Part shown: in pieces, positions 46,534 through 54,102 of the stretch
How the letters are laid out: every line of letters starts with the position of its first letter
Position numbering within the stretch: position 1 is the stretch's first letter
Source of the DNA: Candidatus Neomarinimicrobiota bacterium
GTDB taxonomy: Bacteria; Fidelibacterota; Fidelibacteria; Fidelibacterales; Fidelibacteraceae
Direction of reading: 5' to 3'
Assembly: GCA_021157965.1 (NCBI GenBank)
Contig: JAGGVO010000015.1
Location: forward strand, 1 to 64,000
DNA: 64,000 nt
The notes under the pieces: model-generated
The model's database searches: none
What the model was told of the DNA's origin: nothing
The model's input: the letters and a program-made list of their open reading frames with translations, nothing else
Program-made: the position numbers and the translations under genes

Positions 46534-47532
46534 ATGATTGCTTCACAGCGCAAATTACTGGTACAAATTCTCCTATTTGTATTCGGGCTGATATTCATTG
46601 GATCTTTTGGATATCATTTCATTGAAGGATTATCCTGGTTTAATTCTTTATACATGACAGTGATCACCATCAGCACCGTAGGTTACGGCGAAGTCTTTCC
46701 CCTGTCCACTGCAGGTCGTGTGTGGTCGGTGATCCTGATTTTATTCGGGGTAACCATCCTGGGGATCATTGCTGGAAAATTTGCTGAAATATTAACGGAC
46801 ATACAGGTTTTCAGGAGATATAAAATGCTTAAAAATATTAAAGAGATGAAAAATCATATTATTGTATGTGGCTATGGAAGAATGGGACGTATTGTGGGCG
46901 AATCCCTGATCCATTCCGGCCAGCCTTTTGTGGTTATAGACCGGGATGAAAAAGTGATAGAAGAACTGATGCAGGATCATATACCGGCAATCCAGGGAGA
47001 TGCAACCCTGGATGAATTTTTGGAAAAGGCAAATGTCAAGGATGCCCGTGCCTGTGTATGTACCCTGGAAACAGATGCGGACAATCTCTTCGTGACTTTT
47101 TCTGTCCGTGAAAAAAATAAAACGGCGCTTATTATCGCCCGGTGTAAAGAGTCGGCCAACACAATCAAACTTCAGAAAGCGGGTGCAAACCGTGTGATCA
47201 ATCCTTATGAAGTGAGTGGAAAAACCATTGCTCAAATTTTACTTCAACCGGCTATTCACAATTTCATTGAGATTTTTCGTAACAGGGATATTGATTTGGC
47301 CATGGAGGAAATCGAAATTCCCAAAGAGAGCTTCCTGTCCGATAAACGCCTGATCGATGCCCCTCTCCGCTCCAGATATAACCTGATGATCACGGTTATC
47401 TTTGATAAAAGCCACGATCCTTATTTTAATCCATCATCGGACCATGTCCTGAAAGCTGGTGATCATATATTGATTATGGGTAAGACCGATGATCTGAATC
47501 ATCTGAAGAAAGATTTGGGAATCTCATCCTGA
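46534..47532 (+). CDS. two-TM potassium channel with RCK domains
   Basis: A 332-residue protein. Two membrane helices (about residues 8-30 and 65-87) flank the pore, whose filter reads TVGYGE (48-53); the usual last residue is Asp. An RCK N domain follows with IIVCGYGRMGRIVGES, a nucleotide-binding Rossmann motif, and a RCK C domain at about 245-330. Such channels, similar to MthK or to the YugO/Kch group, are gated by ligands that bind the RCK ring, such as calcium or nucleotides. It is divergent from rex. No good ribosome binding site is visible before the ATG at 46534. Confidence 0.9.
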   Translation: MIASQRKLLVQILLFVFGLIFIGSFGYHFIEGLSWFNSLYMTVITISTVGYGEVFPLSTAGRVWSVILILFGVTILGIIAGKFAEILTDIQVFRRYKMLKNIKEMKNHIIVCGYGRMGRIVGESLIHSGQPFVVIDRDEKVIEELMQDHIPAIQGDATLDEFLEKANVKDARACVCTLETDADNLFVTFSVREKNKTALIIARCKESANTIKLQKAGANRVINPYEVSGKTIAQILLQPAIHNFIEIFRNRDIDLAMEEIEIPKESFLSDKRLIDAPLRSRYNLMITVIFDKSHDPYFNPSSDHVLKAGDHILIMGKTDDLNHLKKDLGISS

Positions 47533-47558
47533 AAGACTTTTTCTTTTAGAAACCGGGA

Positions 47559-48953
47559 TTATTGTAGTTGATATGTTTCATCGTATTGTGGGATATGAAC
47601 CGTCCAATGAAAAGTCTCTTTAATTTTTTCAGCCAGGCTTTTGGATGCTTCAGGTTCGCCATGGACAATAAAAACTGATTTAGGAGGATGGGTTAATCCC
47701 GCCAGCCAGGCCAGGATTTCTTCATAATCGGCATGGGCTGAAAAACCGCTGATTTGTTCAACCCTGGCTTTCACGGGAATGTGTTCTCCGTGAATTTTAA
47801 CCTTTTTCTTCCCTTCCAACATGGCTCGTCCACGGGTACCTTCTGCCTGATAACCAATAAACAATACCGTATGTTTCGGATCCGGCAGGCGATACTTGAG
47901 ATGATGTAATATCCGGCCGCCTGTCAACATACCACTGGCACTGATAATGATACAGGGTTCTTTGAAGTCGTTGATTTTCTGAGATTCTTCCCGGGTTTGG
48001 GTAAATTCGGTGTTTTGAGTTCTGAAAGCGTCTACCCCTTTAATATAGAGTAAACGGGCCCCTAAATCTTGATTTTCAATGTGTTTTGCTGTGATTTCAG
48101 TGGCATTGATCGCCATAGGACTATCCACAAAGACGGGGAGTTGCGGAATCCGTTTCTTTTCTTCAAGGTCCCTCAGAATATACAACAGCTCCTGAGTACG
48201 CCCTACGGCAAAGGAGGGAATAATCACGCTCCCCTTTTTTCGGACTGTTTCACGAATGATCTCTTCCAGTTTTCTTTCCGGGTGGTGCTCTTCGTGGAGA
48301 CGATTTCCATAGGTGGATTCCACCAGAAGATAATCTGTATTGTAAATGGTGGAAGGATCTTTCAGAATTGGCCTGTTGGCACGCCCCAGATCCCCGCTGA
48401 ATACAATTTTCCGATTTTCACCTTCATCATTTTCCCAATAAAGATTCACAAAAGAAGAACCCAGGATATGTCCGGCATCTTTCAGCTTTGCCCGAACACC
48501 GGGAATTACCTCAAATTCGAATCCGTAAGAAACAGGTTCCAGCAAGGCAATGGCCTTTTCTGCATCATTCTTATTATAAAGAGGAAGGGCCGGCCTGTGT
48601 TTGGTTGCACCAATTTTATTCAGAAAACGGGCATCTTCTTCCTGCAGGTGAGCAGAATCCATAAGCATAATTTTCAAGAGATCCACGGTGGCTGCATTTG
48701 CATACACCGGACCAGAATACCCCTGTTTTACCAGGCGGGGCAAATATCCCGTATGATCAATATGGGCATGGGTAAGGACAATGGCTTCAAGCGAGCGGAC
48801 ATCCAGAGGCAGGGGTGACCAATTGCGTTTCCGCAGTTCTTTGAGCCCCTGAAACAAACCGCAATCAATCATGATGCGCTTTCTACGGTACTCAAAAATA
48901 TATTTTGACCCGGTTACCGTACCCGTCGCCCCCAAAAACCGTAGAGAACTCAT
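47559..48953 (-). CDS. MBL-fold/beta-CASP ribonuclease
   Basis: A 464-residue metallo-beta-lactamase protein of the beta-CASP (CPSF73-like) group. The zinc motif is THAHIDHTG with His62, His64, Asp66 and His67. GDLGRANRPIL and ESTYGNRLHEE are followed by the beta-CASP part (VDSPMAINATEI, IIISASGMLTGGRILHHL) and by an RMMBL end with SGFSAHADYEEIL. Relatives act as RNA endonucleases or 5' exonucleases in RNA turnover. With rny it gives two RNA-decay enzymes in this window. Stand-alone gene, convergent with the channel gene. Confidence 0.93.
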   Translation of the reverse strand: MSSLRFLGATGTVTGSKYIFEYRRKRIMIDCGLFQGLKELRKRNWSPLPLDVRSLEAIVLTHAHIDHTGYLPRLVKQGYSGPVYANAATVDLLKIMLMDSAHLQEEDARFLNKIGATKHRPALPLYNKNDAEKAIALLEPVSYGFEFEVIPGVRAKLKDAGHILGSSFVNLYWENDEGENRKIVFSGDLGRANRPILKDPSTIYNTDYLLVESTYGNRLHEEHHPERKLEEIIRETVRKKGSVIIPSFAVGRTQELLYILRDLEEKKRIPQLPVFVDSPMAINATEITAKHIENQDLGARLLYIKGVDAFRTQNTEFTQTREESQKINDFKEPCIIISASGMLTGGRILHHLKYRLPDPKHTVLFIGYQAEGTRGRAMLEGKKKVKIHGEHIPVKARVEQISGFSAHADYEEILAWLAGLTHPPKSVFIVHGEPEASKSLAEKIKETFHWTVHIPQYDETYQLQ

Positions 48954-49031
48954 GAGAACTCCTTCACTTATAATATTGTTATTCTTTAATTATCATTATA
49001 ATTTACGCCATAATTTTCAATAAACTAAGGA

Positions 49032-50444
49032 ATGAAAAAAAACATGGATACTCAACGCGCTTTTTCGGAAGATCCTTTTCATCATGATATCATTCTTAAA
49101 ACACTGCAATCCACTCTCAATGTTAATGATTACATTTCTGTTTTGGACAGAGATTTTACATACCGGTATGTCAATCAGGCCTATAAAAAATATTTTAATC
49201 TGGATGAAGCCGATATACTGGGCAAAACGCACAAGGAACTGTTTGGTACAGATTTTTACAAAAAGACAATCCGGCCTAACCTGGAAGCATGTCTGAAGGG
49301 TGAATCCGTCTACTATTCCGCCTGGTATAAACACAGGGATATTGAAAGATACATCAGTGTAACCTGTCTTCCCTATCGTCCGTTTGGTGACGCTATCATG
49401 GGAATCATCATCAACGGACGGGATACAACAGAGCTGAAAAATATATCGGACAAGCACAAAATACAAAAAGCTTATTTTGAAAACCTGTTTCAGCAATCTC
49501 CTGATGCCATAGCCATTTTAGACAACAACGACAGGGTGATTAATGTAAATGATGCCTTTACAGAGCTCTTTGGTTATACCCTCATGGAGTGTCAAGGCAA
49601 ACCTATCAATGACCTGGTCGTTCCGGATAACCTGAAAAAAGAGGGATTGGAAGCAACCATGAATGTCGCCGACGGGCAGAATATCAGCCTGGAAACCGTC
49701 CGAAGAACTAAATCGGGTAAGCTTATTCATGTATCTATTATCGGCAAGCCAATCCTGATGGAAAATAATCAACTGGCCGTCTACGGTATATACCGGGATA
49801 TCACTCACCGAAAAAAAATAGAGAAAAAAATTGCCCGGGATTTACAAGAGAAAGAGGTCATGTTGAAAGAGATTCATCACCGGGTTAAAGATAATATGCA
49901 GATCATTTCATCCCTGTTAAACATGCAAATCCGCTATGTTAAGAATGAAGCAGACAAGGCAATTTTCAAGGAAAGCCAGAGCCGAATCAAATCTATGGCG
50001 TTGATTCATGAACGGCTTTATAAATCGAATGACCTGGCCCACATCAATTTTGAAAAATATACACGCAAAGTTGTCAGTAACCTTCTCGCATCCAACGAAT
50101 CCGGTCCTAAAAATATCATGTTTAACTTTGATATGGAAGATATAGCTATTCCCATCAACCAGGCAATCCCTCTCGGACTGATTGTCAATGAAATTATATC
50201 CAACAGCATCAAATATGCTTTCAAAAAAACCGAAAAACCGGCAATTCATATATCGCTTCATAAAAGTGACCCATGGTTTGAAATGATCATACGGGACAAC
50301 AGATGCGGGCTGGATATATCAAAAATACCGGATCAATCAAAAACCGTAGGAATGCATCTTATTAAATCACTGATCACTCAATTACACGGATCATTGGATG
50401 TAATGTCGGATCAGGGACTGTCATACACCATCCGCTGGCAATAA
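49032..50444 (+). CDS. cytoplasmic PAS-PAS histidine kinase (HisKA_2 type)
   Basis: A 470-residue sensor kinase with no membrane segment. Two PAS domains lie at about residues 20-135 and 150-265 (VLDRDFTYRYVNQAYKKYF and AILDNNDRVINVNDAFTELF). The phosphoacceptor His282 is in LKEIHHRVKDNMQIISSLL, a HisKA_2 signature. The ATPase domain has NEIISNSIKYAF (N box), but the usual DNGxG reads DNRCG at 422-426, so a conserved Gly is replaced by Arg. No response regulator is next to it, so it is an orphan. The PAS ligand is unknown. Its stop codon directly touches the stop codon of nadA on the other strand. Confidence 0.9.
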   Translation: MKKNMDTQRAFSEDPFHHDIILKTLQSTLNVNDYISVLDRDFTYRYVNQAYKKYFNLDEADILGKTHKELFGTDFYKKTIRPNLEACLKGESVYYSAWYKHRDIERYISVTCLPYRPFGDAIMGIIINGRDTTELKNISDKHKIQKAYFENLFQQSPDAIAILDNNDRVINVNDAFTELFGYTLMECQGKPINDLVVPDNLKKEGLEATMNVADGQNISLETVRRTKSGKLIHVSIIGKPILMENNQLAVYGIYRDITHRKKIEKKIARDLQEKEVMLKEIHHRVKDNMQIISSLLNMQIRYVKNEADKAIFKESQSRIKSMALIHERLYKSNDLAHINFEKYTRKVVSNLLASNESGPKNIMFNFDMEDIAIPINQAIPLGLIVNEIISNSIKYAFKKTEKPAIHISLHKSDPWFEMIIRDNRCGLDISKIPDQSKTVGMHLIKSLITQLHGSLDVMSDQGLSYTIRWQ

Positions 50445-51536
50445 TCAGCCTGTAATTTCAAGCATTTTATTCAAGGCTTTGTAGGCATCCCGTGCAATGT
50501 GAGGATTTACTTTGACCTGATGTATCACGTGTCCTTTGGATAATTCCGCTAATACATGGTGCAATTTTTCCGGCGTTGTCATCGACATGGTAACACACTG
50601 ATAGCCTGGATTTGTCAATTGTAAAACCGTTTTGCCGGAAAACTTCTCCTGAAGCCTGTTAACCATGTGTGCTTCAGTCCCAACCGCCCAAACACTGCCG
50701 GGTTCACTCTGTTCCACCTGGCGGAGTATTTTCTCCGTACTTCCCGAATCATCTGATTCCGCCACGACTTCATGACGGCACTCCGGATGGACAATCACCC
50801 GAACTCCCGGGTGGTTCTTGCGGATATTGACTACATCTTCCGGCATAAAACGACGGTGTACACTGCAATATCCGTCCCATAACAGAACTTTTGCCATGTG
50901 AATATCCTCCGGGAAGACAGGATTGAGCATATCCCCTTTGAGATGATAGATCAACTCCGTTGGGATTCCCTTAGCCAGGGCTGTATTTTCACCCAGGTAC
51001 CGGTCCGGAAGAAAGAGTATTTTATCCCCCTGTTTCAAGGCCCAGTCAAAAATTTTCCCCGCATTTCCGCTGGTACAAACCGTTCCTCCGTTTCGACCCA
51101 CAAAGGCCTTGATCACGGCAGTTGAATTGATATAAGTCACAGGGATAATTTTTCCCCCCACATGATTTTGCAAAGCACGCCATACACTTTCCACTTCGGT
51201 AATATCAGCCATTTCAGCCAGTGGACACCCGGCATTGGGTTCAGGCAAGAGAACCACCCTGTCCGAAGAGGTTAAGATATCGGCACTTTCCGCCATGAAA
51301 TGGACACCGGCAAATACGATATATTTTTTATCCCGGATTTTTGCCGCTTCCTGCGCCAGTTTCAGGGAATCACCTACGATGTCTGCCACGGACACAATTT
51401 CATCCTGCTGATAATGATGGGCCAGCAAAATCATCTCTTGACTCAGCTCTTTTTTCAGAGTCCGGATATCTGTGAGAATCTCATCCTGAGTCCGGCAGAG
51501 TTTGAAATATTCCACACCATTTTCTAAGATTTCCAT
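50445..51536 (-). CDS. nadA: quinolinate synthase
   Basis: A 363-residue NadA, which condenses iminoaspartate with dihydroxyacetone phosphate to quinolinate in NAD synthesis. The iron-sulphur ligands are probably Cys104 (NAGCPLAEM), Cys224 (GYCSVHRRF) and Cys314 (YQCVTMSM). LLAHHYQQDEI, VFAGVHFMAESA and VHPECRHEVV are family motifs. AAAGGA lies before the ATG. nadB and nadC, the usual partners, are not in this window. The gene after it encodes a corrinoid adenosyltransferase on the same strand, 15 bp before the nadA start region, with separate function. Confidence 0.96.
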   Translation of the reverse strand: MEILENGVEYFKLCRTQDEILTDIRTLKKELSQEMILLAHHYQQDEIVSVADIVGDSLKLAQEAAKIRDKKYIVFAGVHFMAESADILTSSDRVVLLPEPNAGCPLAEMADITEVESVWRALQNHVGGKIIPVTYINSTAVIKAFVGRNGGTVCTSGNAGKIFDWALKQGDKILFLPDRYLGENTALAKGIPTELIYHLKGDMLNPVFPEDIHMAKVLLWDGYCSVHRRFMPEDVVNIRKNHPGVRVIVHPECRHEVVAESDDSGSTEKILRQVEQSEPGSVWAVGTEAHMVNRLQEKFSGKTVLQLTNPGYQCVTMSMTTPEKLHHVLAELSKGHVIHQVKVNPHIARDAYKALNKMLEITG

Positions 51537-51551
51537 TTGTATCCTTTCGGT

Positions 51552-52088
51552 TTAGAAATCAATCCCTTTTTTACCGGGAATTCCCTTTTGAAAAGGGTGT
51601 TTAATTTCCTTCATTTCTGTCACCAGGTCGGCAGCCTGTATTACAGCATCACCGGCACCCCGCCCCGTGAGAATTAAATCAACAGTGTCCGGCTTGTCCC
51701 GGATAAAATCAAGCAATTGCTTTTCCGAGATCAGGTTTACCTGAACTGAAACCAGTATTTCATCAAGAATCATCAGGCGATATTCTCCGGAATTCATTTT
51801 TTCACGGGCAAAAGCCAGGGCACGTTCAGCTGCATCCCGGTGTTCCTTTTCCGGTACTTTATCTCCCATTATATGATAAAATCCCTTTCCCATCCGGTGT
51901 ATTTCAAAATCAGGCGACAGTCGTTTGACGGCATCCAACTCACCATAGTGCCAATCTCCCTTGATAAACTGGACCATGCACACTTTACAACCATATCCCA
52001 GGCATCGGAACGCTGTTCCCAGGGCAGCCGTGGTTTTTCCTTTTCCGTTTCCGGTATACACAAGAACTAATCCTCTTGATTGTTCCAT
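51552..52088 (-). CDS. cobO: cob(I)yrinic acid a,c-diamide adenosyltransferase
   Basis: A 178-residue BtuR/CobO-type adenosyltransferase, which attaches the adenosyl group of ATP to cob(I)alamin or its precursors. The P-loop GNGKGKTTAALG is at residues about 13-24; VQFIKGDWHYGE and LILDEILVSVQ follow. The start at the ATG at 52086-52088 is set by GGAG five bases upstream and by the length; the open frame extends 62 codons further without a family match. It is just upstream of nadA, with a 15-bp gap, so the two are likely co-transcribed. Its presence implies use of adenosylcobalamin. Confidence 0.93.
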   Translation of the reverse strand: MEQSRGLVLVYTGNGKGKTTAALGTAFRCLGYGCKVCMVQFIKGDWHYGELDAVKRLSPDFEIHRMGKGFYHIMGDKVPEKEHRDAAERALAFAREKMNSGEYRLMILDEILVSVQVNLISEKQLLDFIRDKPDTVDLILTGRGAGDAVIQAADLVTEMKEIKHPFQKGIPGKKGIDF

Positions 52089-52207
52089 TTTTACTCCGAT
52101 TTTTGGCTTAATATACAGAAGATTTCCGGAAATGACCCGGGATTTGAAAATGGATGATTTAAAAGCTCCTGCTTTTTTATTATATTTCCAAAAACAGGAT
52201 ACCCGGC

Positions 52208-53062
52208 ATGAAAAATACATCCGATCATACAAAAAACACCAACAATCAAAATCAGACTTCACCAAAATCAACATCCAGTGAAAAGGAAGACACCTACTGG
52301 GAATTGTTGAAAAAAAAGCGAATCCAGAAAAAAATCACTCTTGAAGATCTGAACCTGAAAACAAAAATAAATGTCCGCTATTTTGAAGCCATTGAGCGTG
52401 GAGATTTTTCCACACTCCCCGAAACATATATCCGGCTGTTTTTAAAAACTTATGCACAGGAACTGGGGTTGGATTTTGAAGAAATACTGTCCCATACACC
52501 CGAATCCATTCAAAATAAACTAAAAGTCCCGGTTGCAACACCACCGAAGCACAAGCCATCAAATCCCCTCCGAATCAGGAGCCGCCGCAAACGCAATCCC
52601 CTTTTACTTTTATCCGGTATCATTATCATTGCAGCTGCTGCTATTGTTTTAAAATATTATCAGAATGCATCAGATGATCCCGTCAACACGCCCTTAATCG
52701 ACACTCTGGCTCAAACAACACTCCGGAATGATTCAGAAGTCATCCAGCTATCCAACGATATGGAAAATCTGAATTCGGAGCGCGAAACGGTCCTTACTCA
52801 ACCCTATACCATTGAAATCTTCCCTGAAGAGAATCTCATCTATCTGCTCCAGATTGGCAATGAAAGATCCCGGGAGAACCTTATTCAGAAAAATATTAAC
52901 CACAGTATTACATTGAATTCCCCTTTTAAACTGAAAATTTTTCAGCCTGACAAATGCCGGATCATGATAAATAAACACATTCTGCCGGTTGAGTCCAACA
53001 AACCTGTCGTCATTCAGGTGGATGATTCCGGAAAATTGACACTTTTCGGATCTGCACAATGA
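52208..53062 (+). CDS. rodZ: RodZ-like cell-shape protein
   Basis: A 284-residue protein with a polar N-terminal tail, an HTH domain of the RodZ type (about residues 35-110: WELLKKKRIQKKITLEDLNLKTKINVR in part, then YFEAIERGDF), a single membrane helix at about 136-157, and a periplasmic DUF4115-like part (ENLIYLLQIGN...). RodZ links MreB filaments to the cell-wall synthesis machine. mreB is not in this window. The last four bases overlap the next gene, which makes a three-gene operon with the small lipoprotein and the HD protein. Divergent from cobO. Confidence 0.87.
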   Translation: MKNTSDHTKNTNNQNQTSPKSTSSEKEDTYWELLKKKRIQKKITLEDLNLKTKINVRYFEAIERGDFSTLPETYIRLFLKTYAQELGLDFEEILSHTPESIQNKLKVPVATPPKHKPSNPLRIRSRRKRNPLLLLSGIIIIAAAAIVLKYYQNASDDPVNTPLIDTLAQTTLRNDSEVIQLSNDMENLNSERETVLTQPYTIEIFPEENLIYLLQIGNERSRENLIQKNINHSITLNSPFKLKIFQPDKCRIMINKHILPVESNKPVVIQVDDSGKLTLFGSAQ

Positions 53063-53376
53063 CATTCAGGCAATTTCTTCTACTCTTTTTTCTTGCTTTA
53101 TTCACCATAGCCTGTCAATCCAATATTAATCAAATTGAGGTGGAGATTTTAGCGGATACACAATCTTTTCCAGTCGACTCATTGAAATATGCCTTAACCG
53201 GCCTTCAAGGAATCAATTATGTGGCCATGAGTCCCGATACCTCTCATATCACCCTTAAATATGACCGGTATAAAACCCATTCCGACGTGATACTCCAATG
53301 CATTTCAGAGTATGGATATCATCCCCGGTTGATTTCCAAAAAATCCATATCTGTTAAAAAGGAGGCTGTCCATTGA
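53059..53376 (+). CDS. small lipoprotein with HMA-like fold but no CxxC
   Basis: A 105-residue protein. The signal peptide ends with the lipobox TIAC (residue 19). The remaining part has the strand-helix order of a heavy-metal-associated (HMA) domain: a first strand IEVEIL, a helix VDSLKYALTGL, GINYVAMS, ITLKYD, then the helix SDVILQCISEYGY. The metal-binding CxxC expected in the first loop is absent. It may bind another partner or simply keep the fold. It overlaps rodZ by 4 bp and the HD gene by 4 bp. Family resemblance is inferred by pattern only. Confidence 0.7.
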   Translation: MTFRQFLLLFFLALFTIACQSNINQIEVEILADTQSFPVDSLKYALTGLQGINYVAMSPDTSHITLKYDRYKTHSDVILQCISEYGYHPRLISKKSISVKKEAVH

Positions 53377-53951
53377 AAGAAACGATGACTTATGATGAAG
53401 CTCAGAAACTATTTAACAAATATCTGAAGACAGATTATCTGAGAAAGCATTCCCGGGAAACTGAAGTCATCATGCGTCATTTGGCCCGGGTTTTAAATGA
53501 AGATGAAGATTTCTGGGGTATTACGGGACTGTTGCACGACCTGGACATGGATGTATGCAAAGGCGATTACAGTCAACACGGGTATAAAACCCTGGAAATC
53601 CTCAAAGACGAAGGATATAACATTCCCTCTATGTTCAAGGCCATTCTATCCCATACCGAAGGGTTGGATAGCCGGCGGCCCAAGCGGGAAACCCTCCTTG
53701 ATTATTGCCTGGCCGGTGCGGAAAACATTACCGGCATTATATCGGCTTATGTATTGCTGAAACCCGGTGGAAAACTTGAAGGGACAAAACCCAAATCTAT
53801 CCGGAAAAAATTGAAAGATAAATCCTTTGCCGCCTCCATAAACCGGGAATTCATTGCCGATGTCCCCCCGCACACTTCCATGGAAGAATCGGAATTTATA
53901 CAGCTTGCCATCGATGCCATGACAGAAATATCGGAAGAAACCGGTATGTAA
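53373..53951 (+). CDS. HD-domain hydrolase
   Basis: A 192-residue protein of the HD superfamily, with His55 and Asp56 in LLHDLDMDV and a following His in SQHGYKTLEIL and LSHTEG. Members are metal-dependent phosphohydrolases of nucleotides or cyclic dinucleotides; the substrate is not known. The start is a TTG at 53373-53375, with AGGAGG placed seven bases before it and the TTGA overlap with the preceding stop codon. An ATG four codons later would be too far from this site. Last gene of the rodZ operon. Confidence 0.85.
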   Translation: MKETMTYDEAQKLFNKYLKTDYLRKHSRETEVIMRHLARVLNEDEDFWGITGLLHDLDMDVCKGDYSQHGYKTLEILKDEGYNIPSMFKAILSHTEGLDSRRPKRETLLDYCLAGAENITGIISAYVLLKPGGKLEGTKPKSIRKKLKDKSFAASINREFIADVPPHTSMEESEFIQLAIDAMTEISEETGM

Positions 53952-54021
53952 AATCACTTTATAACACCTGTAACGGGCAGGTCTTTGTTTTATAGTCAGG
54001 AAATCCTTATATTCAAAATGA

Positions 54022-54101
54022 AATGTTAGGGGTGCTGTCCTAAAAAGGGCGGCTGAGAGCAAACCCTTGAACCTGAAACGGATAATACCGGCGGAGGAAA
54101 A
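54022..54101 (+). promoter_or_regulatory. TPP riboswitch (THI element)
   Basis: About 80 bases before the receptor gene show the THI-box order: a GGGGTGCT opening, GGCTGAGAGC, then ACCCTTGAACCTGA and CGGATAATACCGGCGGAGGAAA (given as separate pieces, 54082-54100 for the last). The ribosome binding site GGAGG of the receptor gene is part of the 3' end of this element and only 4-8 bases before its ATG, so thiamine pyrophosphate probably blocks translation. No terminator hairpin is seen. Confidence 0.93.
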
Positions 54102-54102
54102 C

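Noticed and set aside
45743-46546. Longer Rex with 49 extra N-terminal residues
   Set aside because: The extension has no family match and would run into the divergent promoter; GGAG supports the ATG at 46399.
48069-48818. Plus-strand frame of 249 codons opposite the beta-CASP RNase
   Set aside because: Antisense shadow; the minus-strand gene has all family motifs.
51552-52274. Longer cobO frame with 62 extra residues
   Set aside because: The family begins a few residues before the P-loop; the ATG at 52088 has a good ribosome binding site.
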